NCBI GenBank assembly: GCA_028023455.1
Contig: JAQFVV010000233.1
Span: forward strand, 248,001 to 312,000
Source: Epiperipatus broadwayi
Lineage: Eukaryota; Onychophora; Udeonychophora; Euonychophora; Peripatidae
DNA length: 64,000 nt
Reading direction: 5' to 3'
Shown: positions 12,621-25,834 of the stretch, piece after piece
Position numbering within the stretch: position 1 is the stretch's first letter
Layout of the letters: each line of letters opens with the position of its first letter
Position numbers and translations under genes: made by a program
Notes under the pieces: generated by a model
The model's input: the letters and a program-made list of their open reading frames with translations, nothing else
Databases searched by the model: none
Told to the model about the DNA's origin: nothing

Positions 12621-14630
12621 AGTTTCTCTATAATTAATTTATCTGGCACTTAAATTGCAATATAATCTTATAATTGTGTCTCCACTATGTATAATTTCTA
12701 CCTATGTAACCTAACTAAATCATTCTTTTAAGCTATACTTATGTACTTGGCACTTTTAAATATTTATTAAATTATTTTGTTATAATAATATGCCTGAATA
12801 ACCTTTGACTGAGTGAGTGACTTTCATTCCCTCTCTATAGTGAATAGTCTGCTACATATTCATGCGGATTGCTTAAATAAATGGCCATTACTTGTGCCAC
12901 ATCCCTTGAAGACTTGCTAGATTAGTGAGAATTAAATGAGACTCAGTATATACATATAGCACAATCAAAGGGTCATGATCTATTTATATGTGTTTACACA
13001 GATTTGTATTCATTTTGCTTTAAACACAATATGCAAGTGTGTGTGTGTGTGTAAAATTATAACTATGAATGTATTATCACAATGCGTGATCATGTATCAA
13101 GTTTCTAAAGTCTTTTTTTATCATGCATTCCCACCCACATTATTATCCCATTAGATATAGCTATAGCCTACACTTATCTAAATTATTTTAATTTGAAATA
13201 GTGAATATGTAGACTTCTTTAAAATAGATTTAAGAATAAATTAAGCATCATCAAGTCATAATGCTCAATTTTAAGAGCAAGCTCCCATTAAATATCATGA
13301 TTTAATCCATTTATATATGTGTTCCTGGAATTATGCTTTGTCACTTTTATTCGGGTATATACAGCCAAAACAGTTTCCTAATCCTTCAGTTCCCACAGAA
13401 GTCTCATCTGGGAATATAGACCTTTAGTCATGGAGTTTACAAGATTCAGGACCAATCTCATGATGATGTTAAGGTGGAAAACTCTCCACAAATAAATGAC
13501 AATATGCCAGTCTGTAATCTAGATTGAAGCGATCAGTGTGTATGCAAACACAGAACTTCATGATAGTTGTTTAAAAATAATATATATCTAGATTTGATAG
13601 ATCAAATAACTAATTTTACAATTTTTGTTAGGAAATAATATACAGATGTGTGTGTGCAGCTTATTGAATGAGAGGGCATGCATATATATTGTTTGGTTGA
13701 AATACTTTTTTTTTTTCCGGTTATATATTTGGAAGAGAAAATATATTTTCTTTTGTCTTGTATGTTTTCCTAAAAGACAAAAGAAATGAAAAATAAGTTG
13801 ACTCATTCTTTACACAAATAACAGATTTTGTTACTAATTGATAGTTAAACATTTATTTATTTATATGGGTCTATTTTTTGAGACGTTTGGAAAGGTATGA
13901 TGTCACTGACACATTAATTAATTCTTGTCTTTAAAGGCAGTTAAAAAAGGCAGTTAAAATTTCCGTACCTTAATTTAATCATGATAGGATTTTGCTAACC
14001 AGTGTAAATTAATGAGTCTATTTAAGTTTCTAACAAAAGTTGAGTCTGAAGGCAGTTATGATACCTGTGTTAAGAAGAAAAAAAATAGTAAACAAAGGGT
14101 AGACTGATTTTTGATTTTGCCGAGTAAAGTTTTTTTTTTTAAGTTATAGGCTTATAAATACTGGGTTATTTTTCTAGAGAAGCAGTGAAAAAAAGTCAAA
14201 GCAGAGTGTGAAAGCAAAAGTCAGAGTCAAGAGTAAAAATAAAAGTCAAAGTCAAACTCAAGCTCTCTTTAATAGACGCTTTGAATAAAAGTGATGCCAA
14301 ATAATCACCATGACTTCTGAGTAGACAAGTTATCTTTCCCCTTGGAAATCTCTAGGGAAGATTGCATCTATGGAGAGGAGAAATCCATTGACTCCATGTT
14401 GCTGCCACATGCCAACTTCGGATTCAGCCTGTCATATGTCCAGTAAAGCCAAAAGTCGGTCCTTAAATAAACGTGAACCAGTAAGAAGACAGTTACTTTA
14501 TCAAAGTGACATTAAACATTGCAAGTATGAACTTTTAATGTTTCAAGATAAAAATAATTAAAAATGCCTTCTATAAATAAAAAAAAACAACTCTAAAATA
14601 TCTAAATTTAAAATTCTCAGAGTTATAACT
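12621..14630. other. AT-rich DNA, nothing recognisable
   Basis: No gene is supported. There is a (GT)n run at about 13037-13053 and a poly-T run near 13706. The 13.33-13.55 kb stretch is less AT-rich and may be another old interspersed repeat, but has no coding frame. The open frames at 13588-13806 (minus) and 14370-14561 (plus) carry no recognisable motif. Confidence 0.45.
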
Positions 14631-14659
14631 GCTTGGTAAAAGACTATATCTTAAAAAAA

Positions 14660-14795
14660 GGGATGTGTTTCAGGGAAACAGTGATATATATATATATATA
14701 TATATATTGTAACCTTATAAAACAGAGAGATTTCAGGGAAACAGTGATATATATATATATATATATATATTGTAACCTTATAAAACAGAGAGAGA
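14660..14795. repeat. Tandem duplication of about 64 bp with (AT)n core
   Basis: 'tttcagggaaacagtg', an (AT)n run and then 'tattgtaaccttataaaaca' occur twice in succession. The overlapping IYIYIY frames on both strands are translations of the AT run, not genes. The run ends in 'tattgtaacc', the reverse complement of the GGTTACAATA junction seen elsewhere in the window. Confidence 0.9.
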
Positions 14796-15480
14796 GAGGG
14801 ATAGATAAGAAGAAAATAGAATAAAGGAGAGATAATGATAAAGATAAATGATGAAAATGAAATGAGAGAGGCCAATTGTAACCTGATAGAATAAGAGGTG
14901 GAGAAAAAGAGAAAAGAAAAGAAGGAAAAGAATGCTAATAATGAAATGAAGGTAGGGTGTGAGAAAAAAAAGAGAGGAAAAGAAAGAGAGATAGAATAAG
15001 AGAAAATGCTAATTGTAACATATTAGAATAAGAGGGGTGTGTGAGAAAGAGAAAAGAGAGAAAGAGATAATGCTAATAAAGAAATGAGAGAGGGGGAAGA
15101 AAAGAAATAATGATAATGGTAAAAATAAATAAATGATGGAAAAGAAAAGAATTAAGAGGGAAAAGAAATGGGAAAAATAATAAAAATGATATATATATAT
15201 ATATATATAATGGAATGTTTTAAATGGCTGAGATGATAGAAAGATATAGAAGAGAGATATAAGAAGAAGATGGAATAAAGGAGAAAGAGAAATGAAATGA
15301 GATGATAGAAAGATATGAGAAAGAGGTATAAGAAGAAGATAGAATAAAGGAGAGAGAAATGAAATGAGATGATGGAAAAGATATTCTTATTGAATGTTTT
15401 AAAGGGCTGAGATGATACAAAGATATGAGAAATGACATGAAAAGGAATAGAATAAAATTGAAATGAAATGAAATAAAATA
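14785..15480. repeat. Purine-only tract, degenerate GA-rich tandem repeat
   Basis: For about 700 bases the plus strand is almost entirely A and G, with T as the main interruption. Internal tandem structure is clear: 'aatgttttaaatggctgaga' (about 15213) and 'aatgttttaaagggctgaga' (about 15393) mark a repeat near 180 bp, and inside it 'gatgatagaaagatat' plus 'ataagaagaagat' recurs at about 70 bp. An (AT)n run sits at 15189-15210. The minus-strand frame at 15220-15438, rich in Ser, Phe and Leu, is a translation of the pyrimidine strand and not a gene. Confidence 0.85.
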
Positions 15481-18400
15481 TAAATTAGAGACTCTAAACG
15501 ACTCGGCTCAGTGGGGTTACAATAAATTTAAAGAAAAGAGATGATGATCCAGAGATGTATAATCAAGTAAAGATCAAATCCAATACTGATGAACTATAAC
15601 TACTACAGCATATTGATCTTTTAATAAACCATACAAAAGATTATCTAAATCACTACTCAATGCTTACCATATTAGTCTTACCAATAAATCATACACTCTC
15701 TGAATAAGACCTATGATGCTTTACTTTATAAGATTATCTTACAGAATTATATTTACTAAAACAACAAGAGTAAATAACCTCAGGGATTTTAAAACTAAAA
15801 CTCTTGTGCAAAATTACAGTTTAAGTTAAGTTGCCTAATAAAGAATTACTGTGATTAATAAATAAATAAGTGACATCTTAGCTGACCATAAAATAATTAT
15901 AATATGTTCAATCTTAAAATAATAAACAAAACAAATATTAATTCACAAAATTTAATGAATCAATTTAAATTTAACTAATAATGGCCTATTATCTAAGATA
16001 TTACTTGAGCAAAGAAAAGAGCAAGGGTACTTTTAATGCCTTTCCATACTCACAGACAACCACTAAAGACCTCAAATGCAAATGGATTAGAATTCTTTAA
16101 ATATATAAGATTTAAGATGATGATAGATGATGTGCAGTGAATATAAGATAAGGTGCAGCTTTTAAAATAATATTAATTAAAATATTCTTCTAAAGTACTA
16201 ATATTGTTAATCTGATATTGCATAATCTTTAGTCTGAAAGATATACTGATAATTTAAAAAAAATAAACTTTTAACTAAGTATTTAATTATGTATCTGCTA
16301 TAATGCAATTATCTGTATTTGTGATTCAATATGAGAATCATTTACTTTAACATAGCTTTTTAATTTTCAAGACAATATCAACTATATTTAATTAACTTAG
16401 AATATACTTGTAAATTTCTGAATTGAAGATTCATTAACTTTAAAATTTTAAGACTTTGTGAACTTGGAACCCAAGACAATAATATATTTTCATATAAAAG
16501 TAAAACAAACAAAACAAAACTTTTGAAATAATAATAATTTGATTTATTAATAATGAGAAGAAATGTTTATAAATGTAGTAGAATACAAACAGTGCCAATA
16601 CCACACTAAGATTTTATATAATTATTTGGACTCTTAACAGTTTTATTTAATTTACACTAATACACTTAATAACAGACCAAGGTTATTCACTGTTACTTTC
16701 TTTTAATAATTATATTTTTCTCAAAAAAAAAAAAATATTTTAAACTTTAATTATCATATGTAATTAATAAGCACACTACTATTCTTCTTTATTAGACTAA
16801 TTAATAACATTATTGTGTCATCTACTAATCAGAATAACACACAGAACTATGTTTATATTGAAAACCCTAAGCTTAATTTTATACTCCTCAACTTAACAAA
16901 CGCTAAGTTGGAGTAAGCATATTCAACAATACTTTTTAAAAATATCATCACTAGTTTCACGGATATAACTAATATCACAGCTAGATATATCTTTAAATCA
17001 GATTAAGCTAATACTAAAATTAAACTAACTTAAGTGTATGGGACAATCATTCATCAGAGATCAGTTATATATATTTTTTTAAATAACTTTAGTCCACATA
17101 AAATTATTCCCTCAATGTTTTAAAGATAATGATGTAACAGACTTACAAATCCAGCGGCGAAATTCTGGATGAAAATATTAAATTATTATGTGTGAATTGC
17201 CACTTATACCATATGCATATTTAATATACTTTAAAATAAATATAACTTATTGTTGGTTAGCTTGTGCGTGATAAAACTATCATAGCAACACAATTCAAAC
17301 ATTGATATACCTATGAGCCTTAAATTAGCTACAACTACCTGAAGAAATACATTTCCTCAAACAAGCATATCTTGTCATCACAAATCTAAAACAAATGCAA
17401 CATCACCTACTGTGGTGGAATTAGCATTAAGTCATCATGAATGATAGGCAAAAATATAAAGATACTAGGCTCCTCAGAGCTGGAAAAGAATATGGTGGCT
17501 TCCAAAAATACCTAACTTCGAGGCAAAACAAAGATGTCTGGTATTCATCTTCAGTACATCTGGGAACAGGAACACCCACCAGAAAAGCACAATCCTCTCA
17601 TGGGATTTCCAATGCTTATAAATGTGATCATCATCACTGAAAAATACAATACAATAACCCTCTTTTGGGAACAAGCACTATCAAATCATGGAAATACAAT
17701 ACAATAAGGATGGAGGATTTTCTCTACTCCATAAGGCATATTCAAAAATTATAAACTAAGCCTAACTCTTGAGGCTAACAAATTCTAACTAATAGCAAGA
17801 TATATACTTCACTTAAACTAACTAAGTTATTTCCAAGAAATTTATAAAATACAAAACGTATATCCAATGTTCGAACCAACAAAGCAAACTATGTGTCAAC
17901 TGACTACTGTAGAAAATACTTTAAACTTAAATGCATATAAAATTCTAGGCAAGGCACAATGCACACATAACAAAATATTAAATGCTAAAAATATAGTAAC
18001 TAGTGGACTTTTAAAATTGTAAATTAAATGCAAGAATATTTACTTCTCGATGAATATAAAATATTTGTAATTATTATTAATATAACATTCATAAAACAAA
18101 TGAATGGATATTCTCTGATAAACTTCTTTAGTAAATTTAAAATAAAAATTGAGTAAAACATCCCATTTATATGAAAATAAGACTGTGATATTTAAATCTC
18201 TATAATAAAATTATTAAATAGAAACTAGCTAGTGTAATGCTTGATAAATAAACTAAATCTACTTAAGAATGGCAAGAAACATTTGCTCATTCAAATAAAC
18301 CTATTTCGTTTTAAAATTATAACCCTAGTTTACCTGTATATTTATGCAAAAAGTGTTACATAAAAATTTAATAGCATAAATATTTTTATGGTTTCTTTTT

Positions 18401-18674
18401 TTTTTTAAACCAATAAAGCAGACCATAAAAAAAATAATAATAATACATTAATTCAAGTTCATATTTCGGCTCCGTGATGATTTTTTCCATTTCATAATGT
18501 GTAGACAATTTATCCAGGTTAAGATATCTATTTGAATTCGAAGCTTCAACTAATACATTTATATACATGGCAATCATTTCCAAACGAAAATGTTCAGTAG
18601 TTCTTTATATAAACACTTCCACTTTCTTTTATCTTTAAAGATAATTTTAAATATTAAAATAATAAAACATCGTA

Positions 18675-18780
18675 AGCATAAACATAAGTTGGCACTGGAA
18701 AATAAATTATTCAGCTGAGTAGCATAAGTATAAGTATAATAAGCCGGCATTGAAAAAAAATAAATTCTTCAGCTGAGTAC
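18675..18780. repeat. Two-copy tandem repeat of about 55 bp
   Basis: 'ggcactggaaaataaattat' followed by 'tcagctgagta' is repeated as 'ggcattgaaaaaaaataaat' followed by 'tcagctgagta'. Confidence 0.75.
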
Positions 18781-20691
18781 ATGTTTTTATATTTATAATC
18801 CTAGGTTCAAACGTGGAATAATTATAATATATATTTTTAGTTAACTTTCACTGTTCTTTTAGATAAACGCATTTTTTTAAAATAGAGCTTTTTTTTTTAA
18901 AACGTTTCTTAATATTTAAAAATGTATTTTTTTTTTTAAACAAATTTCCTTTTATTTATTTTTTTAAACATAAGAGTAGACTTTGTTTATAATTAAGGAT
19001 GCTCCTTGGTTTATGTGCTAAGATCAACGGTCATAAAGTTACTTATAAGTACTGGCAACTATAACAAAACATTATGCATTTGATAGAGACAAGTTCATTA
19101 ATAATATTTTTTAAATTCTTTTAAAGTTTTGCTTTCAAACAAATTCCTTTCATACTACTGGCATAAACGAGAATTAGTATTTTAAACTACATATTGTCCA
19201 CAGAAACATTATTCTGTTAAGAGCATATTTAAATGTATATATCATCTATTAAGTAATAAAGTATTAAATTTAATGTCACTTCTAATTTATAAAGATGCTA
19301 ACGCATTTCCATTTTAATATTTTAAAATGTTTGAATGTCTTTTTTTTTAATTTCTTCTTCACGTGTATTTTTAATTTGATAGGAGATATACTATAGTTTA
19401 GTGCAATAAAGTCTTTAGCCATAACAATACTTAATAATTTAAGTTTTACTTCTAAATAAAGAAAAATGAATAGATCAAAAGTAAATGAAATATGAGACGC
19501 TGTATTTTTTTCTTCAAACATTTTACCGTAAATTTTAATGTCTCAATTGTAATGAAAAACTGTCAGAAAAACGGATTACCTGTCTTTTAGCCTTCTGTGA
19601 TTACAATATGATTTTAAATAATGGTTTAAAAAACATACTTTTATTTTTTTAGAAAATATAAAGTTTTTAAAAATTACTTTTTATTAAGGAACTTTTAAGA
19701 TTCAGCCACACATATATTTAAAACAGATCAGCAACTGAATGACCCCTAGATCTCTGTTTTATCTCACAAATTTTCATCCACTAAAACAATAAAAACTATT
19801 TTTTATTAAATTTTAATATTATGACAAACCAGCTGTGAAATCAATCTACTGACGTAATCAATATAATTTTCCCAGACCACGTGACCTTCAACTGCAAAGT
19901 CAAAATTTTAGTATTACAAATACTATGCAACAATTTTTTTAAATGATATTTATACAATATAATAGTAATAAATATAAAATTTAAAGTTATACACTTTATT
20001 ACACCCATAAATATTTCATTGAAATAATTTTATCCACACATTTGTTTTATTTATTTATTTTAAACAATATTGGAATTAAATTACTTTTTTTATGTTTCCA
20101 TGTCAATGCATGCACATTCTCACATAGGAATGCAAGCTAATTGTTTAAAAGTTATTTTTAAAACTACAACAATAAAATGTTAATGAATATTTAATTCTAA
20201 ATAATGTTTTATAACTGGAATGCTAAACTACAAAATTGTATCAAACAAATATTACTACTTTTTTAATAAAAATTTACAAATTATTTTTAAAATTTATTAC
20301 TTAATATTATTTATTCCTATTTATTTATAATATCTAATTATTATAATTTAGACATTAAAATGAATTACACAATAATACATTTAATATTACTTACAAACTG
20401 ACAACTATTTCTGATATCTTTCTTTTTTTTAAAATTCAAATTATTATTTAGCATCTCTTACCAACCTAACTCATATATCTTTTTTCAAATACTTAGACAT
20501 AATTCCATAATATACAATAATGATTACAATCAATACAAGATTATCCTATTTTATTCATTAACTAATTTAATTTTCATTTTTATCATTAATATTTTTTTTT
20601 TAAAAATCAGACAATTTCAAACCAAAAGGTTAAGCTAAGATAACCTTTGGCTCCTTTTGGAACTAAGTGGAACTTCAGTTAGGCACAATAT

Positions 20692-21008
20692 ATATAATTA
20701 AAATTACCCCAAATCCAAAATTCAACCAGACAAGCAAAAAAAAAAAAAATATTAAAACTCAACCAAAGGTTTCACTGCTACAAGCAGACTTCTCAAGTGT
20801 AATAAAGTATAAAAACTACACAATATATATATAATATTAAACATTACCCACAAATCCATTCACTTCCCATCCCCTCTTAATATTAAAAGAACTCTTAAAT
20901 AAGTTAATTGCTTCAGAATAATAAATTTTCAATAATAAAGATTCTTTAATTCTTCTTTTGATTTTATGGTCTGGTTGAATTTTGGATTTGGGGTAATTTT
21001 ATTTATAT
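20692..21008. repeat. Fold-back element with about 37-bp arms
   Basis: The left arm (20692-20731, containing 'ttaccccaaatccaaaattc') is nearly the exact reverse complement of the right arm (20969-21008, containing 'gaattttggatttggggtaa'), with about 237 bp between. The arms are more than 90% matched, unlike the random AT-rich surroundings. The loop has no open frame of note. It is compatible with a small non-autonomous inverted-repeat transposon, but target-site duplications are not clear. Confidence 0.7.
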
Positions 21009-21999
21009 ATTGACTAGTTTAGCTTTATGCTTGTAATGTTTATTTATATATATGAGTGCATTATTTTTTTTTATTTTTGCAAGTCAATCTAGATCATAAT
21101 TTATTTTTCTAATTATTAATATACAAAATGTTGGTTTCTAAGTTATTAATGAAACAAAATGCTATAAAGTTTATAAATACAGCTTTTATTATTTATTTTG
21201 AGATATGCCAGTATATTTTCTTTAGTTATAAAAATATACACATTATTGATTAATTTTATCTATACCAAACTCAGCAAGTATTGGACAAATGATATTTTAC
21301 TATTAAATCAATTTATACATAAATTTGTTTATTGTGTCTCCAATCTTAAAGGGAGAGAATGATAATTATTTTATAACTTTAAAGTAACAAAGAGTCAAGC
21401 TTAAATTTCTTAAATCATTTGTCTGATTCTTGTTAGATAAAAATGTCATTTATTTCTTAAACAAAAAGAGAGAAAATCAAATATCTGAATTAAAACTCTC
21501 AGTTTACTCCTATATATGTAATTACAATGCCTTGTTAATAAAAATTAAGAATATAAATGAGTGTTAAAATCATTATCTATTTAGTTTAGATTTGATTAAG
21601 ATTCTTTATGACAATTAAATAATATATATATGTATTTATTTTTGTGTTAATAATAATAATCATGCTTCTTTCTCTTAAATGTAAAACAGGCAATATTACT
21701 TATTATAAAAGTATGTGTTCATCTCGCTCTCTCTATATATATTTAATGATGCATCATTTAGGGGGAAAGTAATATCTCAGCAGTCGTATTTTTTTTGCCT
21801 CCTTAGCAATTTACAATGATAATTTTGTAGTTAAGCTTTATATTTAAGCTCATGGGCATTTTATAGCCTATAAAATTAGGTTATCTTAAATTTTCCCATT
21901 ATTACTTGTTAATAAATTTTAAATACAGGCTTAAAAAATATCTTTACAGATATGAGTTAATGCTTTTTTGAGCAAATATATCAGTGTTACTTGGTAGAA

Positions 22000-22350
22000 T
22001 GATCTGTGCCTATGGGGCTTTTAATAATGAATATATGTTGAGTAATGATATGTGAGCTACCAGACGGATATTTTTACCGATCCTGGAGATAGCCATGTTT
22101 TTGAGCTGATAAATGGGTACTCTACGACGATAGGGATTCATAGCCCAGGCTCCCATTCTTACACATCCACACTGACTGTGAATGTGTCTTCATAGGAACA
22201 TATCTATATATTTTATTACTCGATCTGGAGATTGGCCATCTAGCCAATGCCAATAATAATATAGCCAGCATGGGATTCAAACCCAGATACCACTGTCTTC
22301 TGTAATTAGATTTCTTGATTATGCCTGTTAGTAATGCTGTGTGAGATAGA
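22000..22350 (-). mobile_element. SINE-like element with tRNA-type T-arm/B box
   Basis: On the minus strand at about 22270-22290 the sequence reads CTGGGTTTGAATCCCATG, a T-arm-like stem (CTGGG / CCCAT) enclosing a B-box-like GGTTTGAATCC. Downstream on the same strand is a less AT-rich body. Together these suggest a tRNA-derived SINE or a similar RNA polymerase III-type repeat. A convincing A box was not found. The 121-codon minus-strand frame here (22122-22487), which encodes a hydrophobic stretch and ends inside the repeat, is most likely fortuitous. Confidence 0.45.
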
Positions 22351-22559
22351 TAAACCATATTTATCATATAACTGTTAATAATAAAGAGAGCTAGAATTAT
22401 GCTTTGGTCCATAACTCCTGCTGGGAATACTAAAAGTAAATATAATAATAAAAATATATACTTACTTTCCCCTATGTATGTGAACACACACCCAAATTTG
22501 TTATATGTATTTGTGGCCTCTCTAACTTAATATAACCAGGTATTGTTTACTCTTGACAA

Positions 22560-23215
22560 TTGGCATATTAATTTTATAGTGGCATATTTCTTGATCAAAT
22601 GTTATCATTATCAACATATAATTTTTTTTATGCTCACACACGTATAATACTGATATTTACTATTTGTTGTAGTTATTATTTCTGGTTAATTTGTAATACC
22701 AATATAGTATTATACTGATTCATAACTGTTGTTGTTATTATTGACAGTATGATTTCATTGTAATGCTCACACACATATAATACCAATGTTTAAAAATTGT
22801 TGTAATTATTATTTCTGGTTCATAAATTGTTGTCATTATTGACATGTGATTTCATTATAATGCTTACACAATTACCATAATGATACACAAGTGTTATTGC
22901 CATTATCAACTGATAATTCCTTTGTAATGCTTACACACATCTAATACTGATGTTTAATTATTGTTGTAATTATTATTTCTGGTTTATAATTGTTGTTGTC
23001 ATTATTGACATGTGATTTCTTTGTAATAATGATACATTTATCCTACTGATACACAAATATTGTTACCATAATCAGGAGATAATTCTTTTGTAATGCTTAT
23101 ACATGTATACTAACTGATATTTTAATATTGTTGTAATTATTAATTTCTGGTTCACTTGTAATGCCCATACATGGATCATAATAATATCCAAACATTATTA
23201 TTGTTGTTTTCTATC
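22560..23215. repeat. Degenerate minisatellite, about 133-167 bp units
   Basis: The anchor 'ttgttgtaattattatttct' recurs at about 22664, 22797, 22961 and 23128 (some copies with one or two changes). Each is followed by 'ggtt', and the sequences between share 'attgacatgtgatttc', 'tgtaatgctcacacacat' and 'aataccaatgttt'-like blocks. Four imperfect units. No coding frame. Confidence 0.8.
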
Positions 23216-23479
23216 TTTTACTAAATTTGTGTTAATAAATTAGCTATGTTTATATCTATACATTTGTTATGTCATTCCCTGGTTCACCACATCCACCCAA
23301 CTATATCCACACTTAATTAAATAGTCTATGTGTATATACAAAACCTATGAAATATTTAAAATAATATTCTGAACTGTATCAAAGTATTAGGTTCTAATGG
23401 GCTTGGTGAGTATCTTAAATTAATTTAATAACTCTAATGCATGATTGGGGCTGAATTTTAATCTATAGTCCCTGTTTTA

Positions 23480-23695
23480 CCCTGACCACTGGGACTGAAG
23501 AAAAACAATTACCATTAGTAGCATCAGGAGTGTTAGTCGAATAGTGGAGGTTTTGAAGCACTGACAAATAGGTTAAAGCTTAGTAATGTTCCGTGACTAC
23601 CACATCCCGAACATGCTGGGTTTGAAGTACTTTTGCTAGATCTCTAAATCTTGTTGGCTGATCATACGATTCTGACCGTTACAATATATATATAC
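23480..23695 (+). mobile_element. SINE-like element ending in GTTACAATATATA
   Basis: A less AT-rich segment with a B-box-like 'gctgggtttgaagtac' near 23610 and an end at 'ccgttacaatatatatata'. It shares 'attagtag..tcaggagtgtt' and further blocks with 24415-24600, so the two are related copies. A 'gaatagtggaggtt' about 75 bases before the B-box-like site could be an A-box relic. Assignment to a tRNA-related SINE is inferred. Confidence 0.45.
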
Positions 23696-24384
23696 AAAGC
23701 CTTGTAATTGCAATATATCATTCTTCCATCATTTTACATATAGCCTCCATCAGCACCACCCATGTCCTATTAATTTGATTTGTTATAGAGAATTTAGCTC
23801 TCATGTGACTTAATCTTTTCCTCTGCTGATGAATGATGAATCTATGATCTCCTGACATTATAAGCACATATATTATTTCATTAATAGTAAACCACAGTAA
23901 TTATGAATTTAATAATATCTATAAGTATGTCTGTGGTTATAACATTACCATATATATATCTCACACATTCTTACAGCCCATAACCCAACTAGGAAATTCC
24001 CCATTAAGGCATACTAATCTAATATTGTATATCATCTAGTTACCTTTGAAAGTATAGAAATTTAGTTAGTCAAATATATCAGTATAATAAAATAATCTGT
24101 CTTAGTATAACATCTGTATATTCACTAATTTTAATTGCCATTTTACTGAAGTATCTGTATGATTAATGCAGACAGTTTATTAATGTTTGTATATTTATTT
24201 GTATCTTTAGTAAACTTTATATTGAATTGCATCTGTCATTGTTAGTATCTATCTATATGATACACCATAGTATCTGATTTTTGATCAGCACTTTTAAATA
24301 AGTTAAATATTAGTGTTATCTTTGTACCAGTTATAGATCATTAGTTGGTGAACCTAGGGCAGGTTTATGTATTTAGTGTCTCAT

Positions 24385-24600
24385 TTCTTTCTAACCCTCA
24401 GGCTTAGAAGGAAAGGTACTATTAGTAGTTTCAGGAGTGTTGATCATGTAGTAGTGACTGTAGACAGCAAGCCAATAGATTTGAAGTTAGTAATCCTTGG
24501 GAGCACTTCCCTATATAAGGGTGCTGAGTTTTATATTTGGTTTGGACACTGCAGAATGCTAGCAGAGCATATGAAACTGACTGTTACATAGTAAATTTTT
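24385..24600 (+). mobile_element. Second copy of the SINE-like family
   Basis: It shares 'tcaggagtgtt', the following GTAGTGACTGTAGACAGC-like block and the end 'gactgttaca' with the copy at 23.5-23.7 kb. It contains 'ctatataagggtgctgagtt', which occupies the place of the B-box region. The 74-codon plus frame at 24367-24591 spans the repeat and is not a gene. Confidence 0.45.
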
Positions 24601-25830
24601 TTAAACTCATGGATGACCAGTCATGGGAGAATGAATTGCTTTCTATGACCCTGAACTGACTGCACATGAATGCACAATAGCTTATTATATATATAAAAAT
24701 TGTTTTATTCGGCTTATGGCACTAGCATATTGTATGAATTGTTTCCATGAAAGATTTTAAAGAATTGTAAAATTATAGACTATGGCATTGTTGTAACTTA
24801 TATGCATGAAATAATTATGTACAAATTTCAATTGTAAGTTAATAAAAGTTTTAGATGCCAAAGAAAGTAATTTTTATTTTATATGTAATTAATTGTCCAA
24901 AATTAAGAGACTATTATTGGGAAAGTGTAGGGGATACTAACAGTCTATAGATGTGATAACTGATGGCATGTCACCCGGGGATGACCCAAGCAAATGGAGT
25001 TATTCCTAAATAAATGTTGCCATCAGAACAGAATTGTGTATATAATCATCTAAAAAAATCGAGTGAAATACTGTGTATTAGATGGGTGATATGACAGAGG
25101 TAGTGAGAAGTTGAAAATGTGTAGGGATGTAAATATTAATCTAAAAAGAGATTAAAAAGATATACTTGGATCTAGTGAATGTTTCAGATAAAAGAGCCAA
25201 CTGAGAGATAAGAATGAAGTGGACAGCAATGATAAAATATTTATCATTGTATTTTGTCTTATGTTATATTGTGAATTGATTCAGTGAGCAGCAAACATTA
25301 AAGGCAGAACTGAAAGAGAAAAATATAAGGGGAAAAAGGGGTAGTACAGGGGGTTTACAGAGAAAATGAGGATTCTGAAAAGGGAATAGCACACAAGCCA
25401 TTAGCAAAAGAGTAAATTAGACAGTATCCAAAAGAGCAAATTGGCCATTATTGAAAAACAGCCAAAAAGGGAAGAGCCAACAAGCCATTAGCAAGAGTAA
25501 TAAGACAGTAATCAAAAGAGAAAATAGATCACTATTGAAAATAATGAAGAGTGTGTAGTAGTAAGATAGCAGATAAACCCTTGAAAGAAGTAGTCAGAAG
25601 TAGATATGGACAAAAAAGACAATGGGGATAATATCCAAAATGAACAAAAGCAAAAGGAGAGGTTTGATTCATCAGGATTTGGAGAATCCTCACTTAATAT
25701 GATGAAGACTTCTTATCCAATGTTAGGTCTGGGGAACTTTAATTAAAAGTATATTGAAGAATTGTTCAGACAGAAATTGAAAAAGGAATCAATGACATCT
25801 GAAGCACTTTCTAATTTGTTACAAACTTTC
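24601..25830. other. No gene; contains a small stem-loop and a tandem duplication
   Basis: No coding motif. A stem (ctgatggca / tgccatcag) spans about 24960-25027 with a less AT-rich loop. A tandem duplication at 25393-25560 is listed separately. Confidence 0.4.
25393..25560. repeat. Tandem duplication, period about 87 bp
   Basis: 'acaagccattagcaaaagag' followed by 'agacagtatccaaaagag' and 'cattattgaaaa' recurs as 'acaagccattagcaagagta', 'agacagtaatcaaaagag' and 'cactattgaaaa'. Confidence 0.8.
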
Positions 25831-25834
25831 TTTT

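Larger units (their letters stand above)
15481..21990. other. AT-rich DNA, no gene supported
   Basis: About 6.5 kb with no recognisable coding frame. The 17.40-17.70 kb stretch is less AT-rich and holds overlapping frames on both strands (17437-17640 plus, 17474-17674 minus) without any motif; it could be a relic of a repeat or an exon but nothing decides this. A small direct repeat with 'gcataa(a/g)...ataa(a/t)tcttcagctgagta' character lies at 18675-18780. A short inverted repeat at 20692-21008 is listed separately. Confidence 0.45.

Noticed and set aside
14633-14875. Overlapping frames rich in Ile-Tyr repeats on both strands
   Set aside because: Direct translation of (AT)n and GA-rich tandem repeats.
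22122-22487. 121-codon minus-strand frame with a hydrophobic N-terminal segment, possibly a small membrane protein
   Set aside because: Its second half runs through a SINE-like repeat with a T-arm-like sequence, and the hydrophobic part is what AT-rich DNA yields by chance; no family resemblance.
24960-25027. Possible hairpin RNA gene (ctgatggca / tgccatcag)
   Set aside because: Only a 9-bp stem with a loop near 50 bases; not distinguishable from chance.
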